From assembly GCF_000003815.2 (NCBI RefSeq), contig NW_023365779.1, forward strand, positions 145,515 through 209,514: a DNA stretch of 64,000 nucleotides, in the 5' to 3' direction. Within the stretch, counting starts at the first letter, position 1, and every line of letters starts with the position of its first letter. Under the pieces are notes generated by a model. It did not search any database. It saw nothing but the letters and a program-made list of their open reading frames with translations, and had not been told where the DNA came from. The position numbers and the translations under genes were made by a program. Origin of the DNA: Branchiostoma floridae (Eukaryota; Chordata; Leptocardii; Amphioxiformes; Branchiostomatidae). Of this stretch, positions 54,891-64,000 are shown in pieces.

Positions 54891-55165
54891 AAGGTTCCTC
54901 GGGCAGCCCTGGTCAATAGCAGTAATAATTGGTAATTGCTCAATCATTGAGTCTTCTCCCCAACGTGGTATAACCAATTTCCTGGGCCGGCCCGGCGGAG
55001 TTGCCGTCTTTCCCGCGGCCCCCAGGCGCCAATATGAGCCTGACTGCCGACAGACCAAACATAACAGCGCCATTATACCTGCCAGCCTGAAGGGCACAGG
55101 TCAGGTTACACCACGATCGTACACCGCTTCTCAGGTTTCAATACATAACCTTTAACTTCACAACC
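54891..55165. other. Unique sequence, CpG-containing
   Basis: Overlapping open frames on both strands (54598-55155 plus, 54828-55097 minus) carry no recognisable motif. Confidence 0.3.
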
Positions 55166-55291
55166 AAATACAGTACAACAGAAATTGTGTAAAGAGTTGA
55201 GAATGCCTGCCTAAGAATGAAAGGAAAAGGGAAAGGCCAGGCCACACCATGCTCATACCTCAGATTTTAAAAGATAAACCTTTAACTGGAA

Positions 55292-55579
55292 GAACCGGTG
55301 CAATGGCCTAGTGGGTAGAGTGTTCGCCTTGCATTCGGTAGGTCGTGAGTTCGATCCTTGGCCGAGTCATACCAAAGACTTTAAAAATGGTACATACTTC
55401 TTTCTCTGCTTATGCACTCAGCATTCGGGAAAGAGTATGGAAGTTGAACACACACCACTACCAGTGGACTAGCCCCCTGTTGTAGTGATTGCGTTGTGTG
55501 GCCCAAGGGCTACTGAAACAGAGATGGGCACTGCCCTATGCACCATCAGTCGCGGGAAGGAACTTTGACTTGACTTTGA
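55292..55579 (+). mobile_element. tRNA-derived SINE with 12-bp target-site duplication
   Basis: The head GCAATGGCCTAGTGGGTAGA contains a good A box (TGGCCTAGTGGG) and GTGAGTTCGATCCTTGG a good B box about 30 bp later. The body is about 200 bp and ends in ACTTTGACTTGACTTTGA repeats. CTTTAACTGGAA is duplicated exactly at 55280-55291 and 55580-55591, and other repeat copies show the uninterrupted site. It is sequence-distinct from the SINE at 55897-56197. Confidence 0.92.
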
Positions 55580-55896
55580 CTTTAACTGGAATAACAAATA
55601 TACAGCACAAGAAAAATGTCTGAGCCTTAGTGCACATGTAGTTTCAGACTTACACATTTTCATCCAAGCCTATCTACACATCTAACGGAATTTCTGCTTA
55701 AAAAAAACAGCAAAATGGACAAAGGTTGGACACACTACATCCATCCTTTGGTTCTCAGATTTTACACAGATAACCCTTAGCGGAAAGACCAATACAGCCC
55801 AAGGAAAAGACTGATCCTTATTACACATATAGTTTTAGATTCACATGTTCCTCCCAGCCCATGTTTTAATCTACACTTCTAGCTAAATTTCTGCTT

Positions 55897-56197
55897 AAAA
55901 AAAAAAAAAGGAAAGTGATCTCGATCCAGTTTTAGCTCACTGAAGAGCTAATCTTCCACTGGTCGTGACAGGGAGGACAGACGCTATGTACAGTATTTAC
56001 AGGTTCATTGTACCGGGGAAATTCCCCTAGCTCTTTTAGACAAGCACAATGAACAGTGGACTACGCTTAACGTTCTGTCCTAAGGACTGCAACCCTTTCC
56101 AGTAGCGTGCATGTCGGGTGAGTGACACAGCCGGGATCGAACTCACGGCTTCTAGTTCCAGAGGCAAGGCCGCTAACCACTGGACTACGCGTGCTAC
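55897..56197 (-). mobile_element. tRNA-derived SINE, full length
   Basis: On the minus strand GTAGTCCAGTGGTTAGCGGC (A-box region) is followed by GTGAGTTCGATCCCGGC (B box), then the 17-bp piece at 56104-56120, then the body shared with 559-885 and 30601-31325. The exact left junction is uncertain because the A-run at 55896-55909 also occurs in the uninterrupted copy near 55702. CTGCTT flanks both sides (55891-55896, 56198-56203). Confidence 0.85.
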
Positions 56198-56336
56198 CTG
56201 CTTTGAAATTGCCAGTAAAATGGACAAAGGTTGGACACACTTCATCCATCCTTTGCTTCTCAGATTTTACCAAGATAACCCTTAGCGGAAAGACCAATAC
56301 AGCCCAAGGAAAAGACTGGGCCTTATTACACATATA

Positions 56337-56533
56337 CTGTAATTCACTTTGTCTTCTCCGTACCAAACTTCCACGGTCTTAGAAAATTTAGCTTGTTCTC
56401 GGAACTAAATGTTCACTGTCACGACAAGTGTACATTAAAAAAGCCTGCGAATTATTTTTTATCAGTAATGATAAGTTCACGTTACAGTCATCACCATGAA
56501 AACCGTGAACATTGAAAAAATCAGGAATTACAG
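56337..56533. mobile_element. MITE, 197 bp, TA target duplication
   Basis: CTGTAATTC at the left end and GAATTACAG at the right are inverted, with TA on both sides (56335-56336, 56534-56535). The paralogous repeat copy at 55830-55831 shows the empty site (ACACATA-TA-GTTTTAG). The TA duplication suggests a Tc1/mariner-type mobiliser; that is inference. An internal inverted pair AATGTTCAC/GTGAACATT is present. No coding capacity. Confidence 0.88.
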
Positions 56534-56760
56534 TAGTTTTAGATTCACATGTTCCTCCCAGCCCATGTTATAATCTACACTTCTAGCTAAATTTCTGCTT
56601 GAACTTGCCATCAAGGTGGACAAAGGTTGGACCACACAATGTTCATCCCTTGCTTGTCAGATTTTACACGGATAACCCTCGGCTGAAAGACCAATATAGC
56701 CCAAGGAAAAGTCAGAGCCATCCTTGCTTCACACAGTTTCAGATGTACATTATGTAACTT

Positions 56761-56938
56761 TTCCTCCAGCACTCTAGATCCTTTATCCATATCTTTTACC
56801 TGACTCTCTGCCAGAAATGCCTGAGAATGACGGAATGAATCGGTGCCAAACATAACAATGGGTTTATTGCTTCGAGCCAAAGATTATTCAGACTAGGCAG
56901 AGCCTGCATGCAGACATTTGTCATGTCAAGCTGGGAAG
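56761..56938. other. Unique spacer
   Basis: Nothing recognised. Confidence 0.35.
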
Positions 56939-57725
56939 TCAGTCTCCACAGTTCTAAAGGTGCTGTGGTTGGGGGCCTTTCAGACTGAAATGTTAGAAAC
57001 ATCAGACTGAAATGTTAGAAACATCAGACTGAAATGTTTATATAGCTGTATATTACAGATTGCTATCTGGTCAGACATGCCCTAATAGCAAGCCGAGAAG
57101 TCAGTCTCCACAGTTCTAAAGGTGCTGTGGTTGGGGGCCTTTCGGACTGAAATGTTAGAAACATCAGACTGAAATGTTTATATAGCTGTATATTACAGAT
57201 TGCTATCTGGTCAGACATGCCCTAATAGCAAGCCGGGAAGTCAGTCTCCACAGTTCTAAAGGTGCTGTGGTTGGGGGCCTTTCGGACTGAAATGTTAGAA
57301 ACATCAGACTGAAATGTTTATATAGCTGTACATTACAGATTGCTATCTGGTCAGACATGCCCTAATGTGAAGCTAAGAAGTCAGTCTCCACAGTTCTAAA
57401 GGTGCTGTGGTTGGAAACCTTTCAGACTGAAATGTTAGAAACATCAGACTGAAATGTTTTTATAGCTATACATTACAGATTGCTATCTGGTCCTAATGGC
57501 AAGCTAAGAAGCCAGTCTCCACAGTTCTAAAGGTGCTGTGGTTGGAGGCCTCAAGACTGAAATGTTAGAAACATCAGACTGAAATGTTTACATTGCTGAA
57601 CATTACAGATGGGGGCAAGTTTATTGCTATCTGGGCAGACATGCCCCAATGTTAAGCTGGAAGTGCCTCTCCACAGTTCTAATAGTGCCGTGGTCGAAGG
57701 CCTTCCAGACTGGGCTGTTTATACA
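56939..57725. repeat. 140-bp tandem repeat, 6 copies
   Basis: TCAGTCTCCACAGTTCTAAA recurs at 56939, 57101, 57241, 57381 and 57511 (step 140 bp, with a 162-bp first copy due to a 22-bp internal duplication of ATCAGACTGAAATGTTAGAA). The last copy is decayed. Copies contain GACTGAAATGTT twice. Confidence 0.93.
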
Positions 57726-58036
57726 GATGCTACCAGTTCATCAACTTAATGTACACGTTCAGCCTTTGAAATGTTTTTTATTTCTTTTATCATTCATGAA
57801 GTGCAAAATTGTACACTAAAGGGTAAATTGCAGAATACCGTATGGTACAAAGCACGTCCTATGCTCAGCTTGTAACAAGAGACAAATAGCACATCAATTT
57901 AATATACATGTTCAACCTTTCAAATGTTGTTTTTTTGTCAAACACTCAGAACTGTAGCCTGAAGGCTAGATTGCAGCATACTGTATGCTACTGAAAGCAC
58001 CTGCTATATTTGACTTGTAACAGGAGACAAATAGCC
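57726..58036. repeat. ~175-bp direct repeat, 2 copies
   Basis: GTTCA.CCTTT.AAATGTT, GTAGCCTGAAGG/ACTAAAGGG, ATTGCAG.ATAC.GTATG and TTGTAAC(A)GAGACAAATAGC are shared. Confidence 0.75.
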
Positions 58037-58330
58037 TAGCATACAGCCTTGCCTCTCTGATGTGCACATGACACTTTTCCCGTCTGAAGTTCCCAGCTCA
58101 CCAAATGTTTCTGGCAATGTGCATTTGCCGCCTGCGATGGGTGAAATATTGCCAGTCTCGGAGGGGAACAAATTTGATATTGATTTTTGACTGTTGGGTT
58201 GAAGATAAGTACAGAACTAAAACATAGAAGCCTGCAGGGTACGAGTCTCTGTTTGCTAACAACGATCAACTTTCCCTGCGCATCATCATCATCAGTTTCC
58301 CTCATACTTACTGAAATTTTTTTTTGTGTG
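58037..58330. other. Unique sequence
   Basis: No gene recognised. It includes a short (CAT)n run. Confidence 0.35.
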
Positions 58331-58499
58331 TTGATTTAGGCGGAATGCGTAAATCAAATAATTTACTGCGCATGAGCCATGACCTATGCCCTGGGGCTCA
58401 CGTGATTCATCCTGTCTCCCATGTAAAGCAGTCCGAGAGGACGCAGATCGCAGAGTTAACTTTTATGCTACTTTTTTGTGCAAGTTTACGCGATTCGAC

Positions 58500-58772
58500 A
58501 TGCCAAAACGCATCAAAAAAAGTCCCGGGTGTGGGCAAGACAACTCCCTTCACCCCAACGGCAGGGGAAACAAGCACTGTAAGGGGATCAGCCAGCCTGT
58601 CCACTCTGACACGGAGTCTGAAGAGACCACGCCGCCGGCGGGCGGCAAGGTCAACCCAGCCGCCGCCGCTAGTACCAAAGCCACAGCAGATCTGGAGAGG
58701 CGCAAAGCCATTCTCCTGAACATTAAAAGTTACATTCCAAGCCCACACAGGTGTTACTGCCTTCCTGAGTGA
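58500..58772 (+). CDS. Possible small basic protein with a CxxxxxxHx..HC motif (hypothetical or retroelement-derived)
   Basis: A 90-codon frame starts at ATG 58500 (MPKRIKKSPGCGQ), continues NSLHPNGRGNKHC, then an acidic Ser/Thr/Glu patch (DTESEETTPP), an Ala-rich stretch and a basic C-terminus. Cys and His are spaced like a small zinc-binding knuckle of the type seen in proteins of retroelements; I do not recognise the family. The region is unique, unlike most frames here. Downstream, AATAAA lies at 59113, followed by a GATTTCAAA tandem tail (59118-59148), which suggests the 3' end of a retroelement or processed transcript. CAG|GTGTTA near 58750 could alternatively be a splice donor. Confidence 0.35.
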   Translation: MPKRIKKSPGCGQDNSLHPNGRGNKHCKGISQPVHSDTESEETTPPAGGKVNPAAAASTKATADLERRKAILLNIKSYIPSPHRCYCLPE

Positions 58773-59194
58773 GAGTGCAGTTAATTATGGAATTAACAAG
58801 TATGGCCTGATCCCTGAGTGATTTTTGAACAATTTGAGTGACTTTTGAACACAATGTTTTGAAACAAATTATATCGACTATTATATTGTGCATGTCTGTC
58901 CATAAGAACCAAACACCTGTCTTGTTTGTGATATATAGTCTAAGACCGGTCCCTTATTCGTGATAAAAAAATCGTATTGTTAGCAATTAAGATTTTGAAC
59001 TATGCTGTCTTTTTAAATTGATGTACTTAACTTATAGTTTATTTCTCCCTGGAGGCTCACATGTGAATACCAACATAATTCAGACATAACTAAATGTCTG
59101 CAACATGGTATGTTAATAAAGATTTCAAAGATTTCAAAGATTTCGAATATAGCCTGTACTGATAGTGGGAAAACTGCCAACTAATTCCATCCAG
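58773..59194 (+). other. AT-rich 3' flank with polyadenylation-like signal and tail
   Basis: Contains TTTTTGAACAATTTGAGTGA-type duplication (58820-58860), AATAAA at 59113 and three GATTTCAAA units. Consistent with a 3' UTR and LINE-like tail; not proven. Confidence 0.4.
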
Positions 59195-59294
59195 NNNNNN
59201 NNNNNNNNNNNNNNNNNNNNNNNNNNNNNNNNNNNNNNNNNNNNNNNNNNNNNNNNNNNNNNNNNNNNNNNNNNNNNNNNNNNNNNNNNNNNNN
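59195..59294. other. Assembly gap (100 N)
   Basis: Exactly 100 N, directly beside a long TG microsatellite. Confidence 0.98.
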
Positions 59295-59296
59295 TT

Positions 59297-59330
<34 letters not shown>

Positions 59331-59351
59331 TGTGCATGTGTGTGTGTGTGT

Positions 59352-59396
<45 letters not shown>

Positions 59397-59412
59397 TGTG
59401 TGTGTGTGTGCA

Positions 59413-59444
<32 letters not shown>

Positions 59445-59476
59445 TGTGTGTATGTGTGTGTGTGTGTGTGTGCATG
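59295..59476. repeat. (TG)n microsatellite
   Basis: About 180 bp of TG with occasional TA/CA interruptions; potential Z-DNA. Cys/Val and His/Thr frames are artefacts. Confidence 0.98.
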
Positions 59477-60030
59477 AGGGAGGCACTATGTTACAAATGA
59501 AGTAACCATTGGTGAAGACAGGGCCCAGTGGGGGGTGGCAGAACTATTGATGAGAAAATTGTCCATTGAAGGCCACAGCCCTGAGAAGTCCTGATTAATT
59601 CTATATTAGGTTGTCTTGGAGATGAGGACCTGATAACCTGAAATCTTCTTCAAAGTTTCTCATGATTACCAGTAAGTAGACGTGAACCCTACTAATGTGT
59701 GAACTGTCACAGTTTGTGACATCAGTCTGAACCAACTAATGACACACAAGCATGCTGTGCCTTTGACATCCAAAAGAAAAAGCTTCTGACATGCAGAAAA
59801 TACATGTAGAATATCCTCCTTAGCCACCCGTCCCACCAGTATATTTGCTGGCACGTTTCATGGAAAATTTGGTCTGACAAAAACAAACCTTGACAGCTGA
59901 CATATTCCCTGTCTGTACAGATTTGCTGGCAGCAGTTGGTCTGTCATGGGGGATACTAAATACATCCCGCCTCACTGCCAGAGCAACTGTATGCTGGGGG
60001 GAGTCAGAACTGCAACCGCTTCTAAAAGTG
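59477..60030. other. Unique sequence
   Basis: No gene recognised. Confidence 0.35.
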
Positions 60031-60032
60031 AC

Positions 60033-60090
<58 letters not shown>

Positions 60091-60287
60091 TTGTGTATGT
60101 GTGTGAGTTTGTGTGTGTATATGTGTGTGTGCATGTGTGCATATGTGTGTGCATGCATGTCTGTGTGTGTGTGAGAGTTTGTGTGTGTGTGTGTACATGT
60201 ATGTGTGCATGTGTGTGTGAGTTTGTGTGTGTGTGTGAGTTTGTGTGTGTATGTGTGTGTGCGATGTATGTGTGTGTATGTCTTCCC
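60031..60287. repeat. Interrupted (TG)n microsatellite
   Basis: TG runs with GAGTTTG and GCATG interruptions. Confidence 0.97.
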
Positions 60288-61345
60288 CAGAGCATCTGTA
60301 TGCCTGGAGAGTCAGAACCCCCACCACTCCTGACAGTGTTTCTGTATGCCCGGAGAGTCAGAACCCCACCACTCCTGACAGTGTTTCTGTATGCCTGGAG
60401 AGTTAACAGTACTAGCACTCCTGACAGTGTTTCTGTATGCCCGGAGAGTTAACAGTACTAGCACTCCTGACAGTGTTTCTGTATGCCCGGAGAGTTAACA
60501 GTACGAGCACTCCTGACAGTGTTTCTGTATGCCCGGAGAGTTAACAGTACGAGCACTCCTGACAGTGTTTCTGTATGCCCGGAGAGTAACAGTACCACCA
60601 CTCCTGACAGTGTTTCTGTATGCCCGGAGAGTTAACAGTACTAGCACTCCTGACAGTGTTTCTGTATGCCCGGAGAGTTAACAGTACTAGCACTCCTGAC
60701 AGTGTTTCTGTATGCCCGGAGAGTTAACAGTACTAGCACTCCTGACAGTGTTTCTGTATGCCCGGAGAGTTAACAGTACTAGCACTCCTGACAGTGTTTC
60801 TGTATGCCCGGAGAGTAACAGTACGAGCACTCCTGACAGTGTTTCTGTATGCCCGGAGAGTTAACAGTACGAGCACTCCTGACAGTGTTTCTGTATGCCC
60901 GGAGAGTAACAGTACCACCACTCCTGACAGTGTTTCTGTATGCCCGGAGAGTAACAGTACTAGCACTCCTGCAGTGTTTCTGTATGCCCGGAGAGTAACA
61001 GTACCACCACTCCTGACAGTGTTTCTGTATGCCCGGAGAGTAACAGTACTAGCACTCCTGCAGTGTTTCTGTATGCCCGGAGAGTAACAGTACCAGCACT
61101 CCTGCAGTGTTTCTGTATGCCCGGAGAGTAACAGTACCACCACTCCTGACAGTGTTTCTGTATGCCCGGAGAGTAACAGTACTAGCACTCCTGCAGTGTT
61201 TCTGTATGCCCGGAGAGTTAACAGTACTAGCACTCCTGACAGTGTTTCTGTATGCCCGGAGAGTTAGAACCCCCACCACTCCTGACAGTGTTTCTGTATG
61301 CCCGGAGAGTAACAGTACTAGCACTCCTGACAGTGACGTATGCCC
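60288..61345. repeat. 46-bp minisatellite, about 23 copies
   Basis: CACTCCTGACAGTGTTTCTG, TATGCCCGGAGAGTTAACAG and TACTAG. Three independent variants mix: loss of one T (GAGTAACAG), loss of ACA (CCTGCAGTG), and CTAGCA/CGAGCA/CCACCA. The end copies carry AGAACCCCCACCAC instead. Frames across it are not coding. Confidence 0.95.
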
Positions 61346-61715
61346 CTCCTCAAGTCTACCCACTTTTGACGATGCATTTCCCCGCAGAACTCCGAGGTCG
61401 TAACTTGAACTTCCGCGGCGTGCGGGGGGCGCGGATTATTGGAAAGCGATACGGGGTGTCAGCAGAACGGCCGGGGGTACATGGCCCTGGCTCAATACAG
61501 GAGAGGCAAAGCTTCCCTCTTATCCTAAATCAATAGTTTTGTAGTGGTGATCCGGGCCTACAAAGCTTTTAAGAGTGGCACGGCTTTGGCATATTGATGG
61601 GACATGAGAGGCCGGCTTAGGAACACAGAGGGGTTTGGCTGAGTCAGCGGCAGTAGGGTTCAAGTGTGGGCCAGCCAATATTCCTCCGGACTTTTCTTTT
61701 ATTGGCTGGGTTGGA
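61346..61715. other. Unique sequence, partly CpG-rich
   Basis: No gene recognised. Confidence 0.35.
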
Positions 61716-63700
61716 CTGACTTCCAGCCAAGTTTGGACATTACAGCTGTTGGCTATGGGTTACACCTAATAGGTTTGGTTATAACACTTTGCAGGAAACC
61801 CTTCTCTCCGATATGCCCAAGGTGTGGCTTTCTTGAAACAGTAAACGATGTAGTTTTTACATTATTGTATCATTCCAACTGACTTCCAGCCAAGTTTGGA
61901 CATTACAGCTGTTGGCTATGGGTTAGACCTAATAGGATTGAATATAACACAGCAAGGGAAACCCTTCTCTCTGATATGCCCAATGTGTGGCTTTCTTGAA
62001 ACAGTAAAGGAGGCAGTTTTTGCATTTATTGTATCAGTGCAACTGACTTCCAGCCAAGTTTGGACATTACAGCTGTTGGCTATGTAATAGACCTAATAGG
62101 ATTGGCTATGACACAGCAAGGGAAGCCCTTCAGTATCAGTGCAACTGACTTCCAGCCAAGTTTGGACATTACAGCTGTTGGCTATGGGTTACACCTAATA
62201 GGTTTGGTTATAACACTGTGCGGGAAACCCTTCTCTCCGATATGCCCAATGTGTGGCTTTCTTGAAACAGTAAACGATGTAGTTTTTACATTATTGTATC
62301 AGTGCAACTGACTTCCAGCCAAGTTTGAACATTACAGCTGTTGGCTATGGGTTAGAACTAATAGGATTGGTTATAACACAGCAAGGGAAACCCTTCTCTC
62401 TGATATGCCCAATGTGTGGCTTTCTTGAAACAGTAAAGGAGGCAGTTTTTGCATTTATTGTATCAGTGCAACTGACTTCCAGCCAAGTTTGGACATTATA
62501 GCTGTTGGCTATGGGTTAGACCTAATAGGTTTGGTTATAACACTTTGAAGGAAACCCTTCTCTCTGATATACTGAAGGTGTGGCTTTCTTGAAACAGTAA
62601 ACGATGTAGTTTTTACATTATTGTATCATTCCGACTGACTTCCAGCCAAGTTTGGACATTACAGCTGTTGGCTATGGGTTAGCCCTAATAGGTTTGGTCA
62701 TAACACCGCAAGGGAAACCCTTCTCTCCGATATGCCCAAGGTGTGGCTTTCTTGAAACACTAAAGGAGACAGTTTTTGCATTTATTGTATCAGTGCAACT
62801 GACTTCCAGCCAAGTTTGGATATTACAGCTGCTGGCTATGGGTTAGACCTAATAGGATTGGTTATAACACTGTAAGGGAAGCCCTTCTCTCCGATATGCC
62901 CAATGTGTGGCTTTCTTGAAACGGTAAACGACGTAGTTTTTACATTATTGTATCATTCCAACTGACTTCCAGTCAAGTTTGAATATTAGAGCTGTTGGCT
63001 ATGGGTTACACCTAGTAGGTTTGGTCATAGCACTGTGAGGGAAACCCTTCTCTCTGATATGCCCAATGTGTGGCTTTCTTGAAACAGTAAACGATGTAGT
63101 TTTTACATTATTGCATCATTCCAACTGACTTCCAGCCAAGTTTGGACATTTCAGCTGTTGGCTATGGGTTAGACCTAATAGGTTTGGCTATGACACAGCA
63201 AGGGAAGCCCTTCAGTATCAGTGCAACAGACTTCCAGCCAAGTTTTGACATTAGAGCTGTTGGCTATGGGTTACACCTAATAGGTTAGGTTATAACACAG
63301 CAAGGGAAACCTTTCTCTCTGATATGCTGAAGACGTGGCTTTCTTGAAACAGTAAACGATGTAGTTTTTACATTATTGTATCATTCCAACTGACTTCCAG
63401 CCAAGTTTGGACATTACAGCTGTTGGCTATGGGTTAGACCTAATAGGATTGGTTATAACACTTTGCAGGAAACCCTTCTCTTTGATATGCCCAATGTGTG
63501 GCTTTCTTGAAACAGTAAACGATGTAGTTTTTACATTATTGTATCAGTGCAACTGACTTCCAGCCAAGTTTGGATATTAGAGCTGTTGGGTATGGGTTAG
63601 CCCTAATAGGATTGGCTATGACACAGCAAGGGAAACCCTTCAGTATCAGTGCAACTGACTTCCAGCCAAGTTTGGAAATTACAGCTATAAGATAAGGGTC
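61716..63700. repeat. ~164-bp satellite, about 14 copies in three length classes
   Basis: GACTTCCAGCCAAGTTTGGA starts units at 61718, 61881, 62045, 62147, 62310, 62474, 62637, 62801, 62964, 63127, 63229, 63392, 63555 and 63657. Steps are 163, 164 or 102 bp. The 164-bp type ends in AAAGGAGGCAGTTTTTGCAT, the 163-bp type in AAACGATGTAGTTTTTACAT. Three 102-bp units share the same internal deletion. Confidence 0.96.
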
Positions 63701-64000
63701 TAAGGCCTTTTAGGTTTGGCAATAACCAATATGCTCAAGGTGTTGCTCTCCTGAAAAGCTAAAAAAGGCAATTTTTACTTAAATTATGTTTTATTGCATC
63801 AGTCCAACTTATTATGAGCTAAGTTTATCCGGACGTTAAGATAGCAGTAAGGCCTAATTGTTTAGGTCATGACACAGCAGAGAAACCAGTATGAATACTT
63901 TGAACCTTTGTTTATTCATGAAAGCTAAAATTATCCTGCAGGCTGCTTTTCATTGAGGTCATGAGGGATGAGGCAAGGATCAGAAAACATATGTAACAGA
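63701..64000. other. Decayed edge of the 164-bp satellite, then unique sequence
   Basis: Fragments such as TATGCTCAAGGTGTTGCT, TTTTATTGCATCAGTCCAAC and GGCCTAATTGTTTAGGT are diverged satellite pieces up to about 63870. Nothing else recognised. Confidence 0.5.

Larger units (their letters stand above)
55170..56760. repeat. ~250-bp tandem repeat, 4 copies, carrying three insertions
   Basis: The ancestral unit holds ATGGACAAAGGTTGGACACA, TCATCCATCCTTTG, CTCAGATTTTACACAGATAA, CCCTTAGCGGAAAGACCAAT, ACAGCCCAAGGAAAAGACTG, TTTAGATTCACATGTTCCTC and CACTTCTAGCTAAATTTCTG. Copy 1 is split by a SINE, copy 2 is followed by an inverted SINE, and copy 3 is split by a MITE. Copy 4 is intact. Confidence 0.85.

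Noticed and set aside
54598-55155. 185-codon plus frame as a gene
   Set aside because: Its first half lies in a degenerate tandem repeat and no domain is visible.
59295-60287. Cys/Val-rich or His/Thr-rich proteins
   Set aside because: Translations of TG/CA microsatellites.
60288-61345. Repeat-encoded leucine/alanine-rich protein
   Set aside because: 46-bp and 43-45-bp units mix, so no single frame is maintained through the array.
61716-63700. Repeated 60-88-codon frames starting MDITAVGYGL
   Set aside because: They occur once per satellite unit, are broken differently in each copy, and have no conserved domain.

Overview
The window looks like a piece of an invertebrate chordate genome, most likely amphioxus (Branchiostoma, probably a B. 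floridae scaffold). The evidence is one clear exon of a DEG/ENaC acid-sensing ion channel with a canonical splice donor, tRNA-derived SINEs, short non-autonomous inverted-repeat elements, a degenerate LINE reverse-transcriptase tail, and very dense minisatellites. Four runs of exactly 100 N (16589-16688, 36146-36245, 49159-49258, 59195-59294) are fixed-size assembly gaps, and all fall in or beside low-complexity or repetitive sequence. The species is inferred, not proven. There is no sign of bacterial or viral gene organisation.

Layout. 1-3.0 kb: a 17-bp minisatellite inside a SINE, an inverted repeat, a 30-bp array, then a degenerate ~85-bp array that runs into the channel exon. 3.0-3.6 kb: first coding exon of an ASIC-type channel on the minus strand; its other exons lie beyond the left edge. 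3.6-5.5 kb: probable upstream region of that gene. 5.5-13.9 kb: a chain of minisatellites (39, 29, 115, ~82, 61, 59, 31, 22 and 17 bp), two of which carry a tRNA-like core. 14-25 kb: degenerate repeats, a foldback element, a very regular 43-bp array, and arrays of 48 and 25-29 bp. 26-30 kb: a ~200-bp degenerate array interrupted by an inverted-repeat element, then a 37/56-bp array. 30.6-31.3 kb: four tandem SINE-like units. 33.2-33.9 kb: unique sequence rich in X-box-like palindromes. 35.6-38.0 kb: a 115-bp satellite. 42.6-44.9 kb: arrays built on the word ACTTTCACTTTC. 46.35 kb: LINE remnant. 51-57.7 kb: degenerate arrays carrying nested insertions. 58.5-59.15 kb: a possible small gene or retroelement. 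59.3-63.7 kb: TG repeats, a 46-bp array and a 164-bp satellite.

Only one gene can be named. Nearly all the long open frames are by-products of repeat units that lack stop codons. The main biological interest is the repeats: a SINE that seeded a minisatellite, tRNA-like cores that became tandem arrays, a duplicated exon/intron junction carrying spare splice donors, insertions datable by empty sites in neighbouring repeat copies, and three short words (GAAAGTGAAAGT, an HTGERP-like linker word, and the GTTGCCATGGCAAC palindrome) that recur in otherwise unrelated repeats.
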